Assembly (NCBI RefSeq): GCF_040081985.1
Contig: NZ_JBEBMH010000009.1
Span: forward strand, 183,583 to 247,582
DNA length: 64,000 bases
Origin: Kumtagia yinganensis
GTDB lineage: Bacteria; Pseudomonadota; Alphaproteobacteria; Rhizobiales; Rhizobiaceae
Reading direction: 5' to 3'
A program made the position numbers and the translations under genes. Below the pieces are notes generated by a model. It saw only the letters and a program-made list of their open reading frames with translations. It was not told the origin of the DNA and searched no databases. Numbering within the stretch: position 1 is the stretch's first letter; each line of letters opens with the position of its first letter. Below are positions 18,444 through 27,826 of the stretch, piece by piece.

Positions 18444-19361
18444 CTACTTCACAGCCCCCGCCGTCATGCCCTTGATCAGATAGCGCTCCAGCAGCACGCC
18501 GATGATGGCCAGCGGGGCGATTGCGGCGGTGGAGAGTGCCGCCATCGACCACCAGTTTATACCCTGTGAGCCTGTCTGGCTGGCGACCATGACGGGAATT
18601 GTGTTGGCGTTGGTGGAGGTGAGCAGGGCCGCGAAGAAATACTCGTTCCAGCACAGCACCATCGAGAGGATGAAGGCGGCGACCATGCCGGGCAGTGCTA
18701 TGGGGAGCACGATCTGGAAGAACGCGCCCCACACCGACAGGCCGTCGACGAGGGCTGCTTCCTCCAGTTCGACCGGGATCGAGTTGAACTGGTCGCGCAT
18801 GATCCAGATGACGATCGGCAGCACCGCCAGCGTGTAGAGCAGGATCAGGCCGATGCGCGTGTCGAGCAGGCCAAGCCCCTTGTATAGCGCCAGGAAGGGC
18901 AGGGCGAGCACAACGGGCGGCAGGATGAGTTGCGACAGGAAGAAGAAGGATATGTCCTCGTTCTTCATCCACAGGAACTTGTAGCGGAAGCGGGTGAGCC
19001 CGTAAGCGGCGAGGCTGCCGATGACGATCGCCAGCACCGAGGCGCCGATAGAGGTGATCACCGAATTGAAGAAGCGCTTCAAAAATTCGTCGCGCACCGT
19101 GGAGGTTCCGCCGATCGTGTCCGGCGACAGGCCGAGCGAACGCCAGCCGCGCCAGTCGGGGGTGAAGTCGACCCACGGGATCAGGCGTCCCTGGGTGACG
19201 TCTGGCGCCGTCTTGAACGAGGTGGTGATGGTCCAGTAGATCGGGAAAAGGCAGATGAAGGCCCAGAAAATCAGTGCGCCATAGATGAAGACGCGGCTGG
19301 TGAAGAAGGCGGCCGGCGAGCGGACTTCCGACGGGGCGTGTTCGATGGCTTCGGCGGTCAT
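18444..19361 (-). CDS. Carbohydrate ABC transporter permease, MalG-like (CUT1)
   Basis: A 305-residue inner-membrane permease with six predicted helices. The EAA loop, which docks on the ATPase, reads EEAALVDGLSVWGAFFQIVLP. The ATG at 19361, with GAGGTGG upstream, is preferred over a start 72 bp further out that would add a non-conserved proline-rich tail. It pairs with the MalF-like permease at 19591 and the binding protein at 20810 on the same strand; the ATPase is divergent at 22729. The substrate is probably a mono- or disaccharide or polyol used by the neighbouring enzymes. Confidence 0.92.
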   Translation of the reverse strand: MTAEAIEHAPSEVRSPAAFFTSRVFIYGALIFWAFICLFPIYWTITTSFKTAPDVTQGRLIPWVDFTPDWRGWRSLGLSPDTIGGTSTVRDEFLKRFFNSVITSIGASVLAIVIGSLAAYGLTRFRYKFLWMKNEDISFFFLSQLILPPVVLALPFLALYKGLGLLDTRIGLILLYTLAVLPIVIWIMRDQFNSIPVELEEAALVDGLSVWGAFFQIVLPIALPGMVAAFILSMVLCWNEYFFAALLTSTNANTIPVMVASQTGSQGINWWSMAALSTAAIAPLAIIGVLLERYLIKGMTAGAVK

Positions 19362-19590
19362 GCGGCCACCTCGAAGCGGCGGTTGTTGGTTGGTGCGGTG
19401 GGCCGGACATCCCCGTCCTTCGCCCTTCCCCACAAAGGTAGGGAAACGATCCTCCCCGCCTCGCCTTTGGCGAGACGCGGGTGCTGCCGAGGCGAGCCGG
19501 CGAAGCCGGATCGGACAGGATCACGTCCATACACACTCGCTCCGCCCAAAAAGGGAGAGAGATCACGGATCGGGCTGGCTATCATCGCCA
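19362..19590. repeat. Intergenic palindromic repeat region between permease genes
   Basis: This 229-bp gap separates two genes that are normally adjacent. It contains several short hairpins (CTCGCC/GGCGAG at 19460-19474, CCGGC/GCCGG at 19497-19509) and two stretches resembling degenerate halves of the palindromic repeat seen at 13974-14177 (CTTCCCCACAAAGG near 19427; CCCAAAAAGGGAGAG near 19547). It is probably a decayed intergenic repeat; no gene is seen. Confidence 0.5.
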
Positions 19591-20706
19591 TCACGTCACA
19601 TTCCGCACAAAACGGTTCGCGAGCTTCAGGAGCAGCGTCACGAACACGATGATGATGATGAGATAGACCATGGCGAGCATTGTGCCGTAGCCGACATTCG
19701 ACCGATCGCGGTATTCGCGGAAGATGAAGCTGGTGACGGTGTCGGTCGCGCCGCCCGGCCCGCCGGACGTGACGGTAATGACGATGTCGGCGAGCTTCAG
19801 CTTGAAGATGATGCGCAGGATGACGGCGGTCACCGACACCGGCAGCATCAGCGGGAACGTCACGCCCCAGAAAGTCTGCCAGGCTGTGGCGCCGTCGACC
19901 TTGGCGGCTTCCAGCACGTCGCGCGGCATCGCCTGCAGGCCGGCGAGCAGCATGATCATCAGGAAGGGGATGAAGGTCCAGGCGTCGAGCAGCATGATGG
20001 AGATCTTCGCCGTCCATGGGCTGGCGAAGAAGGCCGGGTTGTCCCAACCGAGTTTTCGGGCGAGCGTCGCCGCCGGGCCGAAGCGGTATTCCATCAGCGA
20101 CTTGCCGATCATCCACGACACCGCCACGGGCGACAGCATCAGCGGCAGCAGGAAGACGACGCGGAAGAATTTCCGCGCTCGGATCTGGGCGTTGAGCAGC
20201 AGCGCCAGCCCGAAGGCGATGACGTATTCCACGAACACCGCCAGCACGTAAAAAACCATGTTGAGCAGGGCGTTGCTGTAGAATGGATCGCGCAGCATCT
20301 GCCAGAAATTGTCGAGGCCGTTGAATTTCGGCGTGCCGCTGAGATTCCAGTCGAGCGTGGCGATGTAGAAGCCGAACAGGGTGGGAAATACCACCATGGC
20401 GACGGTGAACAGGACGGCGGGCAGAAGGAACAGCGCACGGTGCCCTTCCTCGCCGCGCGTCAGCACCTGGCCGACGCCGAGCGCCACGCCCCACAGAATG
20501 TAGGCATAGAGCAGAGGCCGCCAGGTCGAGAAGCCGAAGTCGATAGCGCCGGCGGCATAAAGGATCTGCATGATCGCCACGATGGCAAGGCCGGCCGTGG
20601 CGAGCGCTATCAGCATGCGGCCGAGCTTCTTGCGGCCCGCCGGAATCGTGTCGAGCGCGGCGCCGAGGGAACTGTTCTGGGCTATGGCCGTGGCTTGTTC
20701 GGACAC
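19591..20706 (-). CDS. Carbohydrate ABC transporter permease, MalF-like (CUT1)
   Basis: A 371-residue permease, longer than the usual 290-310. Residues 28-90 form an extra pair of hydrophobic helices before the canonical six-helix core. The EAA loop is LEAAKVDGATAWQTFWGVTFPLMLP. It forms the translocation pore with the MalG-like partner. It is separated from the upstream binding-protein gene by a strong intrinsic terminator (20757-20784), so expression probably depends on read-through, a common way to make less permease than binding protein. Confidence 0.92.
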   Translation of the reverse strand: MSEQATAIAQNSSLGAALDTIPAGRKKLGRMLIALATAGLAIVAIMQILYAAGAIDFGFSTWRPLLYAYILWGVALGVGQVLTRGEEGHRALFLLPAVLFTVAMVVFPTLFGFYIATLDWNLSGTPKFNGLDNFWQMLRDPFYSNALLNMVFYVLAVFVEYVIAFGLALLLNAQIRARKFFRVVFLLPLMLSPVAVSWMIGKSLMEYRFGPAATLARKLGWDNPAFFASPWTAKISIMLLDAWTFIPFLMIMLLAGLQAMPRDVLEAAKVDGATAWQTFWGVTFPLMLPVSVTAVILRIIFKLKLADIVITVTSGGPGGATDTVTSFIFREYRDRSNVGYGTMLAMVYLIIIIVFVTLLLKLANRFVRNVT

Positions 20707-20756
20707 GCGGTCGTTCCAGACGATGAATGACGAAGGCCTATCGCGGCTCGCCGGTC

Positions 20757-20784
20757 AAAAAAGCCCGGCGGCAGCGCCGCCGGG
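20757..20784 (-). terminator. Intrinsic terminator after the binding-protein gene
   Basis: Read on the minus strand, a 9-bp GC stem (CCCGGCGGC / GCCGCCGGG, loop of 3) is followed by GCTTTTTT. It lies 25 bp after the substrate-binding protein stop and 50 bp before the permease start, so it likely attenuates transcription into the permeases. Confidence 0.85.
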
Positions 20785-20809
20785 ACGATATTCAGGCCTT
20801 TCGGCCGGC

Positions 20810-22456
20810 TCACATGCCCAGCGAAGCCTTGTAGAGCTTGATCTGGTTCTCGCGGCCGATCTGGTCGGTGATCTTCTCCCAGGCCGCGGCGATCGCATCG
20901 GCGGTCTCCTGCGCCGACTTGTACTGGCCGTTGACGCCCTTAACCAATTCATCCTCGGCGATAGAGTAGTACTGGAAGATGCCGGGGATGCGCGGTTCGA
21001 TCGCCGCGTTCGGGTGATTGTAGCTGTCGAGGTTGGAGCCGAGATAATCCTCGACGAAGGCGCGATCGTAACCCGCCGCTTCCCACTCGTCGTACTGGAA
21101 GTGCGAATTGCGGTAGGGCTGGAAGCCTGAGGGATAGGCAGCGGTCCAGAGCGACAGGTCCTTGCCGCCGAGATGCGCCGCGGCCGACCAGGCGGCCTTG
21201 CGCTTCTTCTCGTCCGACGAGACGCGGCTGGTCACATAAACGCCCCAGCCGAGATAGGCCATGTTCGGAGCAAAGTTCTCCTTCTCCTCCCAGGCGCTCG
21301 TCTTGGCGTTGTAGACGCGCCTGGCGCCGGGGTTGATCGAGAAGCCGACCACGTCGCCCACGACGGAGGTGTCGGAGGTCCGGGCGTTGGAGCCGACGTC
21401 GCCCCACCAGCAGAGCGCGGCACCCGTGCCGCCGAGGAACTGCGAGAACGCCGTGGCGTTCGGGTCGGCGTTGAGCTGATCCGGCGGATAGGCGTTGGCC
21501 TTGACGAGATCGAGCACGTCCTGGATCGCCTGCACCCAGGCCGGGTTGTTGACGCGCGGCTTCATGGTGTCCGGGTCGAACAGCCAAGCCTTGTCGTCCG
21601 GATGTTTGGCATAGGCGGAAGCGCGGTCCTCGAGGAAGTAGAAGCCGAAGCCGCCCCACTGATACTTCAGCGGATCGAGGAAGCCAAAGGCCGGTGCGCC
21701 GGTGAGCGGATCGGTCTTGCCGGCAAGCGCGGTCGCCAACGCCGGAAAATCCTCCCAGTGCCGGGGAACCTCGGCCATGCCACTGAGCGAGCCGTCGCCG
21801 AAATAGTCCTTGCGGTACGCGAAGGTGTGGCAGTCGCCGTCGATGGTGATGCGATAGGTTTTGCCATCCCAGGTGCCGACAGGCGCCTTGAGGTAGTTGA
21901 CCAGGTCGTCGGCCTCGATCTGCTTCGCGACCCAGTCGGGCATCTCGTCGAGCAAGCCCTTGCCGGCTGTGTCGCCCTCGAAGGGCGCGCCCATCTCGAT
22001 GACGTCGAAGTCCACGGTGCCGGTGGCGATCGACTGCTGCAGGCGGGCGTTGTAGTCCGCCTGGGCGAGGTCGATCCAGTTGATCTTGGCACCGGTATAG
22101 GCCTCCCAAGGCTTGAGGAAGCCGCGGAACAGGAAGTTGTGGAGGTTCTGGTTGTTGAGACCCATGAAGGTCAGCTCGACGCCCGCGAACTCGCCCTCCT
22201 TGACGTTTGCCTTGGTGGCGCCGAGGCAGAGCTCGCCGACCTTCTGCCAGTCGGCGTCGGTGGGCGAACCCTTGCCGACACCCGGAATCTTCAGGATTTC
22301 TGCGCGCACATTGTCCTGCGCCGACGCCTCGCCGGTGAGGGCACCGAGCCCCGCGGATGAGGCGGCGGCGATGGCTGCCATGCTCGCTGCGCCCTTCAGC
22401 ACGTCGCGCCGTGTGGCGCCCATGCGAAGCATCTGGTTGTAAAGACTTACTTTCAT
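20810..22456 (-). CDS. ABC transporter substrate-binding protein with Tat signal
   Basis: A 548-residue periplasmic solute-binding protein, larger than typical 400-450-residue CUT1 binders. The N-terminus carries a twin-arginine signal (TRRDVLKGAAS, then an alanine-rich hydrophobic stretch ending ASAQ), indicating folded export by Tat. The body has binding-protein features (FRGFLKPWEAYTGAKINWID, GGTGAALCWWGDVGS). The start is fixed by GGAGGAAATGAC just before the ATG. It heads the minus-strand transport operon and is divergent from the ATPase gene. The ligand is unknown; neighbouring enzymes suggest a sugar or cyclitol. Confidence 0.92.
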   Translation of the reverse strand: MKVSLYNQMLRMGATRRDVLKGAASMAAIAAASSAGLGALTGEASAQDNVRAEILKIPGVGKGSPTDADWQKVGELCLGATKANVKEGEFAGVELTFMGLNNQNLHNFLFRGFLKPWEAYTGAKINWIDLAQADYNARLQQSIATGTVDFDVIEMGAPFEGDTAGKGLLDEMPDWVAKQIEADDLVNYLKAPVGTWDGKTYRITIDGDCHTFAYRKDYFGDGSLSGMAEVPRHWEDFPALATALAGKTDPLTGAPAFGFLDPLKYQWGGFGFYFLEDRASAYAKHPDDKAWLFDPDTMKPRVNNPAWVQAIQDVLDLVKANAYPPDQLNADPNATAFSQFLGGTGAALCWWGDVGSNARTSDTSVVGDVVGFSINPGARRVYNAKTSAWEEKENFAPNMAYLGWGVYVTSRVSSDEKKRKAAWSAAAHLGGKDLSLWTAAYPSGFQPYRNSHFQYDEWEAAGYDRAFVEDYLGSNLDSYNHPNAAIEPRIPGIFQYYSIAEDELVKGVNGQYKSAQETADAIAAAWEKITDQIGRENQIKLYKASLGM

Positions 22457-22611
22457 GTCATTTCCTCCCGGACATGTCTGTAAACTGGTGTCGGCCTGCC
22501 GGCCGCTTGCGTGTCGCTTGGTCGTTCCCCCGGTCCGAAACGGACGAGGTGCGTCACCCCGTTCATCGGCGCATAGTTGTTTCATGCGTGCAAGACGCTC
22601 GCCACTATTCT

Positions 22612-22626
22612 CGGAACGCGTTTCCG
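22612..22626. promoter_or_regulatory. Near-palindrome CGGAACGCGTTTCCG, possible LacI-type site
   Basis: The AACGCGTT core is a perfect palindrome with nearly symmetric GG/CC flanks, resembling LacI/GalR operators. It lies in the 272-bp divergent region between the binding-protein and ATPase genes, 24 bp from the TGGT-N3-ACCA site. The regulator is unknown. Confidence 0.4.
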
Positions 22627-22649
22627 TGTCAACGGAGATGGACGGTCGT

Positions 22650-22660
22650 TGGTAGGACCA
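22650..22660. promoter_or_regulatory. Palindromic operator TGGTAGGACCA (GntR/FadR type)
   Basis: A second TGGT-N3-ACCA site, in the divergent transporter promoter region. Its arms are identical to those at 11904-11914, while its three central bases differ. The shared arms tie the transporter genes to the SgcQ/M42/kinase operon as one likely regulon. Confidence 0.6.
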
Positions 22661-22728
22661 GTTTCACCATGGACTTGCCGCCATCCGTTGGTTAGCTTCG
22701 CCGCAAAAAGCGAACACGCGGGGGAGCG

Positions 22729-23778
<1,050 letters not shown>

Positions 23779-23832
23779 GGATACACGCAGCCCATTCCAC
23801 CGGGCGCGACAAAACATTCGGGAGGAATTTGA

Positions 23833-24282
23833 ATGCTGAAGGGAATAGACCCGCTGCTCAACGCTGACGTGCTCCAGGCCTTGCGGGCAATGGGCCACGG
23901 CGACGACCTGATCATCGCCGATACAAATTTCCCCTCCGATTCGGTTGCCAGGCAGACGCGGCTCGGAAAGCTGCTCAGGATCGACGCCTCCGCCGCCGAG
24001 GTGGCGAAGGCGGTGCTGTCGCTCTATCCGCTCGACACATTCGTCGACGACGCGGCCGCGCGCATGGAGATCGTCGGCAAGCCGGATGAGATTCCCGCTG
24101 TCCAGCAGGAAGTTCAGAAAGAGATAGACGTGGCCGAGGGAAAATCCTGGCCGATGATATCGGTCGAACGCTACGCCTTCTACGAGCGCGCCAAACAGGC
24201 CTATTGCGTGATCCAGACCGGCGAGCGCCGCTTCTATGGCTGCTTCGCCTTCCGCAAGGGCGTGATCCCGCCGGATGCGTGA
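23833..24282 (+). CDS. fucU: RbsD/FucU family sugar mutarotase
   Basis: A 149-residue cytosolic mutarotase that interconverts alpha and beta anomers of a sugar. Characteristic segments are MGHGDDLIIADTNFP (with the catalytic His/Asp region), PLDTFVDDAAARM and the C-terminal RRFYGCFAFRKGVI. Length and motifs favour the L-fucose mutarotase branch over RbsD. GGGAGGAATTTG gives a strong ribosome-binding site. Lying between an ABC ATPase and a ribokinase-family gene, it points to an aldose entering the cell through this transporter and matches an aldose dehydrogenase at 10836. Confidence 0.9.
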   Translation: MLKGIDPLLNADVLQALRAMGHGDDLIIADTNFPSDSVARQTRLGKLLRIDASAAEVAKAVLSLYPLDTFVDDAAARMEIVGKPDEIPAVQQEVQKEIDVAEGKSWPMISVERYAFYERAKQAYCVIQTGERRFYGCFAFRKGVIPPDA

Positions 24283-24286
24283 CGCT

Positions 24287-25207
24287 ATGTCGAAGCCGAT
24301 CGTCATCCTCGGTGTCTTCGTCGCCGACACCGCCTATCGCGCCCAGCGCCAGCCGCGCATGGGCGAAACCATTTTGGGCAACGGCTTCAAGCTGGGGCCG
24401 GGAGGAAAAGGCTCCAACCAGGCGGTTGCCGCCGGGCGCCTCGGTGCCGACGTCAGTTTCATCACGCGGCTTGGCCGGGACCCCTTCGCCGAGATGGCGC
24501 TTGCGACCTGGCGCGATGCGGGCGTGAAACCCGCCGTCATCGAGACACCCGAAAGTTACACCGGCGCCGCCTACATCTTCGTCGAGGAGGGCACCGGCAA
24601 CAATGCCATCATCGTCTCGCCGGGCGCGGCCATGCTGATCTCGCCGGCCGATATCGACCGCAACGCCGACCTGATCCGCGCGGCAGGCGTCTTCGTCACC
24701 CAGCTCGAGCAGCCGATCGACGCCGCGATCCACGCTCTGGAAATTGCCAAGGCGGCGGGGGTGACCACCATCCTCAATCCGGCGCCGGCGGCGAAACTTC
24801 CCGACACGATCTTCGCGCTTTGCGACTACGTCACGCCGAACGAGACCGAGACCGAGGAACTGACCGGCATCAAGGTCGAGAACACCGACGACGCACGCCG
24901 CGCCGCCGCTGTGTTTTTGGAGAAGGGCGCGGGTGCCGCGCTGATCACGCTCGGCGAAAAAGGCGCGCTCCTGCATGACGGAAAAGTCTCGGAACTCGTG
25001 CCGGCCGTTTCCGCGGGGCCGGTGGTCGAGACGACAGGAGCGGGCGACGCCTTCAACGGCGGGTTTGCCGTCGGCCTGTCGCGAGGTCTCGACCCGGTGG
25101 ATGCGGTGCGATTCGCCTGCGCGGTGGCGGGCATTTCGGTGACCCGGCATGGCACCGCCCCCTCCATGCCGACGCTTGCCGAGGTCGAAAAACTGCTCGC
25201 GTGCTGA
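24287..25207 (+). CDS. PfkB/ribokinase family sugar kinase
   Basis: A 306-residue carbohydrate kinase. N-terminal sugar motif LGPGGKGSNQAVAAG, mid-protein NPAPAAKLPD and the C-terminal anion-hole/catalytic motif ETTGAGDAFNGGF are diagnostic of ribokinase-type PfkB kinases. Two ATGs are possible: 24275 (overlapping fucU by eight bases) and 24287; the latter is used because MSKPIVILGVF is the usual family start. It probably phosphorylates a pentose-like product. The region therefore has two unrelated kinases (FGGY and PfkB), implying at least two phosphorylated intermediates or substrates. Confidence 0.92.
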   Translation: MSKPIVILGVFVADTAYRAQRQPRMGETILGNGFKLGPGGKGSNQAVAAGRLGADVSFITRLGRDPFAEMALATWRDAGVKPAVIETPESYTGAAYIFVEEGTGNNAIIVSPGAAMLISPADIDRNADLIRAAGVFVTQLEQPIDAAIHALEIAKAAGVTTILNPAPAAKLPDTIFALCDYVTPNETETEELTGIKVENTDDARRAAAVFLEKGAGAALITLGEKGALLHDGKVSELVPAVSAGPVVETTGAGDAFNGGFAVGLSRGLDPVDAVRFACAVAGISVTRHGTAPSMPTLAEVEKLLAC

Positions 25208-25215
25208 CGATTGCC

Positions 25216-26034
25216 TCAGCGTTCGCTCGAGGAACTCCGGCGCGCCGCGGAGATTTTCCGGTCGAACCATTGGCGCAGGAACGGCATCGCGACCGAGCCG
25301 AACATGCCGAGCATCTTCATTTGCATCCCCGGATAGATGGCGAATTGGCCGCGATCGAGCCCCGCAAGCGCGGCGCGCGCCACGTCAGGCGCCGCCCACA
25401 ACCCGCCAGCGCCCATAGTCGACTGCGCCTCGGCGGGGCGAAGCGGCCGTTCGGCTGCAAGCTGTGGGGTTTCCGTGTCGGGTGGAAAACAGATGGACAC
25501 GGTGATGCCGGCGAGCCGCGCCTCGGCGCGCAGCGCCTCCGCGAATCCCGCCACGGCATATTTCGACGCGCAGTAGGCGGTGTAGCCATAAATGCCGATC
25601 ATTCCGGCGCCCGAGCCGAGCATCAGGATATTGCCGCTCCGACGCCCCAGCATACCCGGATAGACGGCGCGCACCGCATTGACCGTACCGAGCAGGTTGG
25701 TACGAATCTGGCCTTCGAAGGCATTGGCCGGCTGCTCCTCGAAGCGGCCGGGCGCGACGATGCCGGCCGAGGTTATCAGCGTATTGCACGAACCGAGCGT
25801 GGCCTCGCAGCGCCCGATCGCGGCGGTTATCCCCGGCCCGTCGCCGACGTCGGCGGCTTCCGTATGGAAGCCGTTGCCTGCCGCGCCGAACCGCGCCTGA
25901 AGCCCGTCGCGCACCGCACGCAACGACGCCTGGTTTCGGGCGATCAGCGATACATCGTCGCCACGCGCGGCGCAGGCCTCGGCCAGCGCCGCGCCGATGC
26001 CGCTCGATCCTCCGGTTATGATGACGTGCGCCAT
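25216..26034 (-). CDS. rkpH: Short-chain dehydrogenase, RkpH / 3-ketosphinganine reductase-like
   Basis: A 272-residue NADPH-type SDR. It has the cofactor loop TGGSSGIGAALAE and a catalytic Tyr-Lys in YTAYCASKYAVAGFAE, followed by CFPPDTETPQL. The last motif is characteristic of 3-ketodihydrosphingosine reductases, which reduce the ketone made by alpha-oxoamine synthases. In Sinorhizobium an SDR called RkpH is needed with RkpA, G, I and J for K-antigen. Here it is divergent from rkpI and 3.1 kb from the rkpG-like synthase. It likely reduces the RkpG product; the gene name is by homology pattern and context. Confidence 0.8.
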   Translation of the reverse strand: MAHVIITGGSSGIGAALAEACAARGDDVSLIARNQASLRAVRDGLQARFGAAGNGFHTEAADVGDGPGITAAIGRCEATLGSCNTLITSAGIVAPGRFEEQPANAFEGQIRTNLLGTVNAVRAVYPGMLGRRSGNILMLGSGAGMIGIYGYTAYCASKYAVAGFAEALRAEARLAGITVSICFPPDTETPQLAAERPLRPAEAQSTMGAGGLWAAPDVARAALAGLDRGQFAIYPGMQMKMLGMFGSVAMPFLRQWFDRKISAARRSSSSER

Positions 26035-26230
26035 GCCCGATCCATTCGTGAGGTCGTTACCATGTGGCCGCCGACGCGACAAATCCCCGAAACGCTGCTG
26101 GTGCAAAAGCCTTGATCTGCGGAGTAAAAATTGCGAACACCGCGCGCCGGCGGCATGGTGGAGGGGAGGTCGGCCATTCTGTATTTGGCGGTGCTGTTCA
26201 TCCATGGCGGCATCCTGACGGGGATAAAAT

Positions 26231-27826
26231 TTGGCACCTTTCGGGCACCCTCTGGCTTTGGTAGCGGCAAGCTTTGCCGTCGCTTTCGCCGTTGCGGTGA
26301 TGGTCGACGGGTTTGCGATGCCGGCAAAGGTGCGGGCTGCCAACCGCCCGCGGCCGCCGGCGAGCCTGCTCGTCGACCTGCTGGCGCGGGCCGCGGTGGT
26401 GGCCGTCGTCTTCGCGCTGTTCTTCGCCATCTCGTGGCGCCCGCTCTATGCGGCGGCCGGCACCATCAGCACGCTCGCCATTTTCACCCTGATCTCGCGC
26501 GCCAAATACGAATTCATCCGCGAGCCGTTGGTGTTTTCCGACATCGCGCTGGTGATGCTGGTCTTTCGGCACAAGGAGATGTTCTACGCCGGCTGGCTGA
26601 ACATCCTCTTCTGGCTCGTCGCCTTTGGCTATGTGTTCGGCGCCTCGGCGCTGTTCATGATTTTTGAGCCCTCGGTGCTCCCGGCGGCGAATCGGCCGGT
26701 GCTGATCGCGCTCATGGCCGTGGCCGCCATCTTGCCCTGGCTGCTGCCGCTGGAGCGGCACGCGCGGCGCACGCTGGCCGCGATCTCCGCGAAGCTGACC
26801 GGCAACCACGACATCAAGGTGCTGACGGTCCGCCTGGGCACACTTGCCGCCGTGACCTACAGCTTCTTGACGTGGCTTGGCATGCGGCCAAACACGCTGC
26901 AGGCGCCGGCTGAGACCGGCATCGGCGCCCCGGCCGTCGCGAGCCGGCATACGGCTCCGCCGCTGGTGGTCATCTGGCAGTCGGAATCCTTCATGGACAT
27001 GCGCCATTTCGGCGTGTCGTCGCTGGCGCTGCCCAATCTCGACCGTCTGCGCCGGCGCGCCGCGGAGTGGGGCCGCATGTCGAGCATCTTCGAGGGCGGC
27101 TATACACTGCGCACCGAGTTTTCGGTGATTTCCGGCTTGCCGCCGGACCAGCTTGGCCCCGACGCCTCGCACCCCTATCTGCGCGCCGGGCCTTATGCGG
27201 ACATTGCCTGGCCCAATCGTTTTCGCAAGGCCGGTTGGTCGACGCACTTTATACATCCCTACGATCGCCAGTTCTTCTCGCGCGACCGCGCACTTCCGCA
27301 ACTCGGTTTCGAAGCGCTCACCATGCTCGATGCCTTTGACCACGACCGCGAGCACGAGGGTCCATACGTCTCGGATCTGACGCTGTCGCGGCGCGTTCTG
27401 GACCGCTGTCGCGAAGATGGCGGGAAGGGGCAGTTCCTGTTCGCGGCGTCGATGGAGAACCACGGGCCCTGGCATCCCGGCCGTCACGGCGACGCCAATG
27501 ATCCGCTCGACATCTACCTCGCCATCCTCCAGCGTTCCGATGCCGCGCTGGGCCATCTGGCGGACGAACTCGACCGCATGGACCGGCCCGTCTGGCTTGC
27601 CTTCTACGGCGACCATGCACCGATGTTGAAGTCCTTCGCGGACCCGTTTCCGGACCCGCGCACCGATTATCTCATCGTGCCGATGGGCCACGCGGCCGGA
27701 GGGGTCGCGGCTGCGGGCGCGCCCGCCGAAAAGGCGCCATGGCGCATCATCGCCGACATGGTCAGGCATGCCGGTTTCGGCAACTGGCTGGCATCAGGCG
27801 GACCGGCCACGGATATCGCCCGATGA
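26231..27826 (+). CDS. rkpI: RkpI-like membrane protein with LtaS-type sulfatase/phosphotransferase fold
   Basis: A 531-residue protein with several N-terminal membrane helices (about residues 7-27, 48-70, 75-90, 118-150, 155-175) and a periplasmic alkaline-phosphatase-superfamily domain from about residue 240. Active-site elements mirror lipoteichoic acid synthase: Glu252 in WQSESFMD, a nucleophile Thr292 in GGYTLRTEF and the metal pair in YGDHAPM. It may transfer or hydrolyse a phospho- or sulfo-group on a lipid or capsule precursor. TTG at 26231 is the first possible start, since a stop precedes it, with GGGGAT upstream. It overlaps rkpJ by four bases. Confidence 0.8.
   Translation: MAPFGHPLALVAASFAVAFAVAVMVDGFAMPAKVRAANRPRPPASLLVDLLARAAVVAVVFALFFAISWRPLYAAAGTISTLAIFTLISRAKYEFIREPLVFSDIALVMLVFRHKEMFYAGWLNILFWLVAFGYVFGASALFMIFEPSVLPAANRPVLIALMAVAAILPWLLPLERHARRTLAAISAKLTGNHDIKVLTVRLGTLAAVTYSFLTWLGMRPNTLQAPAETGIGAPAVASRHTAPPLVVIWQSESFMDMRHFGVSSLALPNLDRLRRRAAEWGRMSSIFEGGYTLRTEFSVISGLPPDQLGPDASHPYLRAGPYADIAWPNRFRKAGWSTHFIHPYDRQFFSRDRALPQLGFEALTMLDAFDHDREHEGPYVSDLTLSRRVLDRCREDGGKGQFLFAASMENHGPWHPGRHGDANDPLDIYLAILQRSDAALGHLADELDRMDRPVWLAFYGDHAPMLKSFADPFPDPRTDYLIVPMGHAAGGVAAAGAPAEKAPWRIIADMVRHAGFGNWLASGGPATDIAR

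Noticed and set aside
22457..22585. An upstream start that would add 43 residues to the binding protein
   Set aside because: It would bury the Tat signal; the ATG at 22456 has a near-perfect ribosome-binding site.
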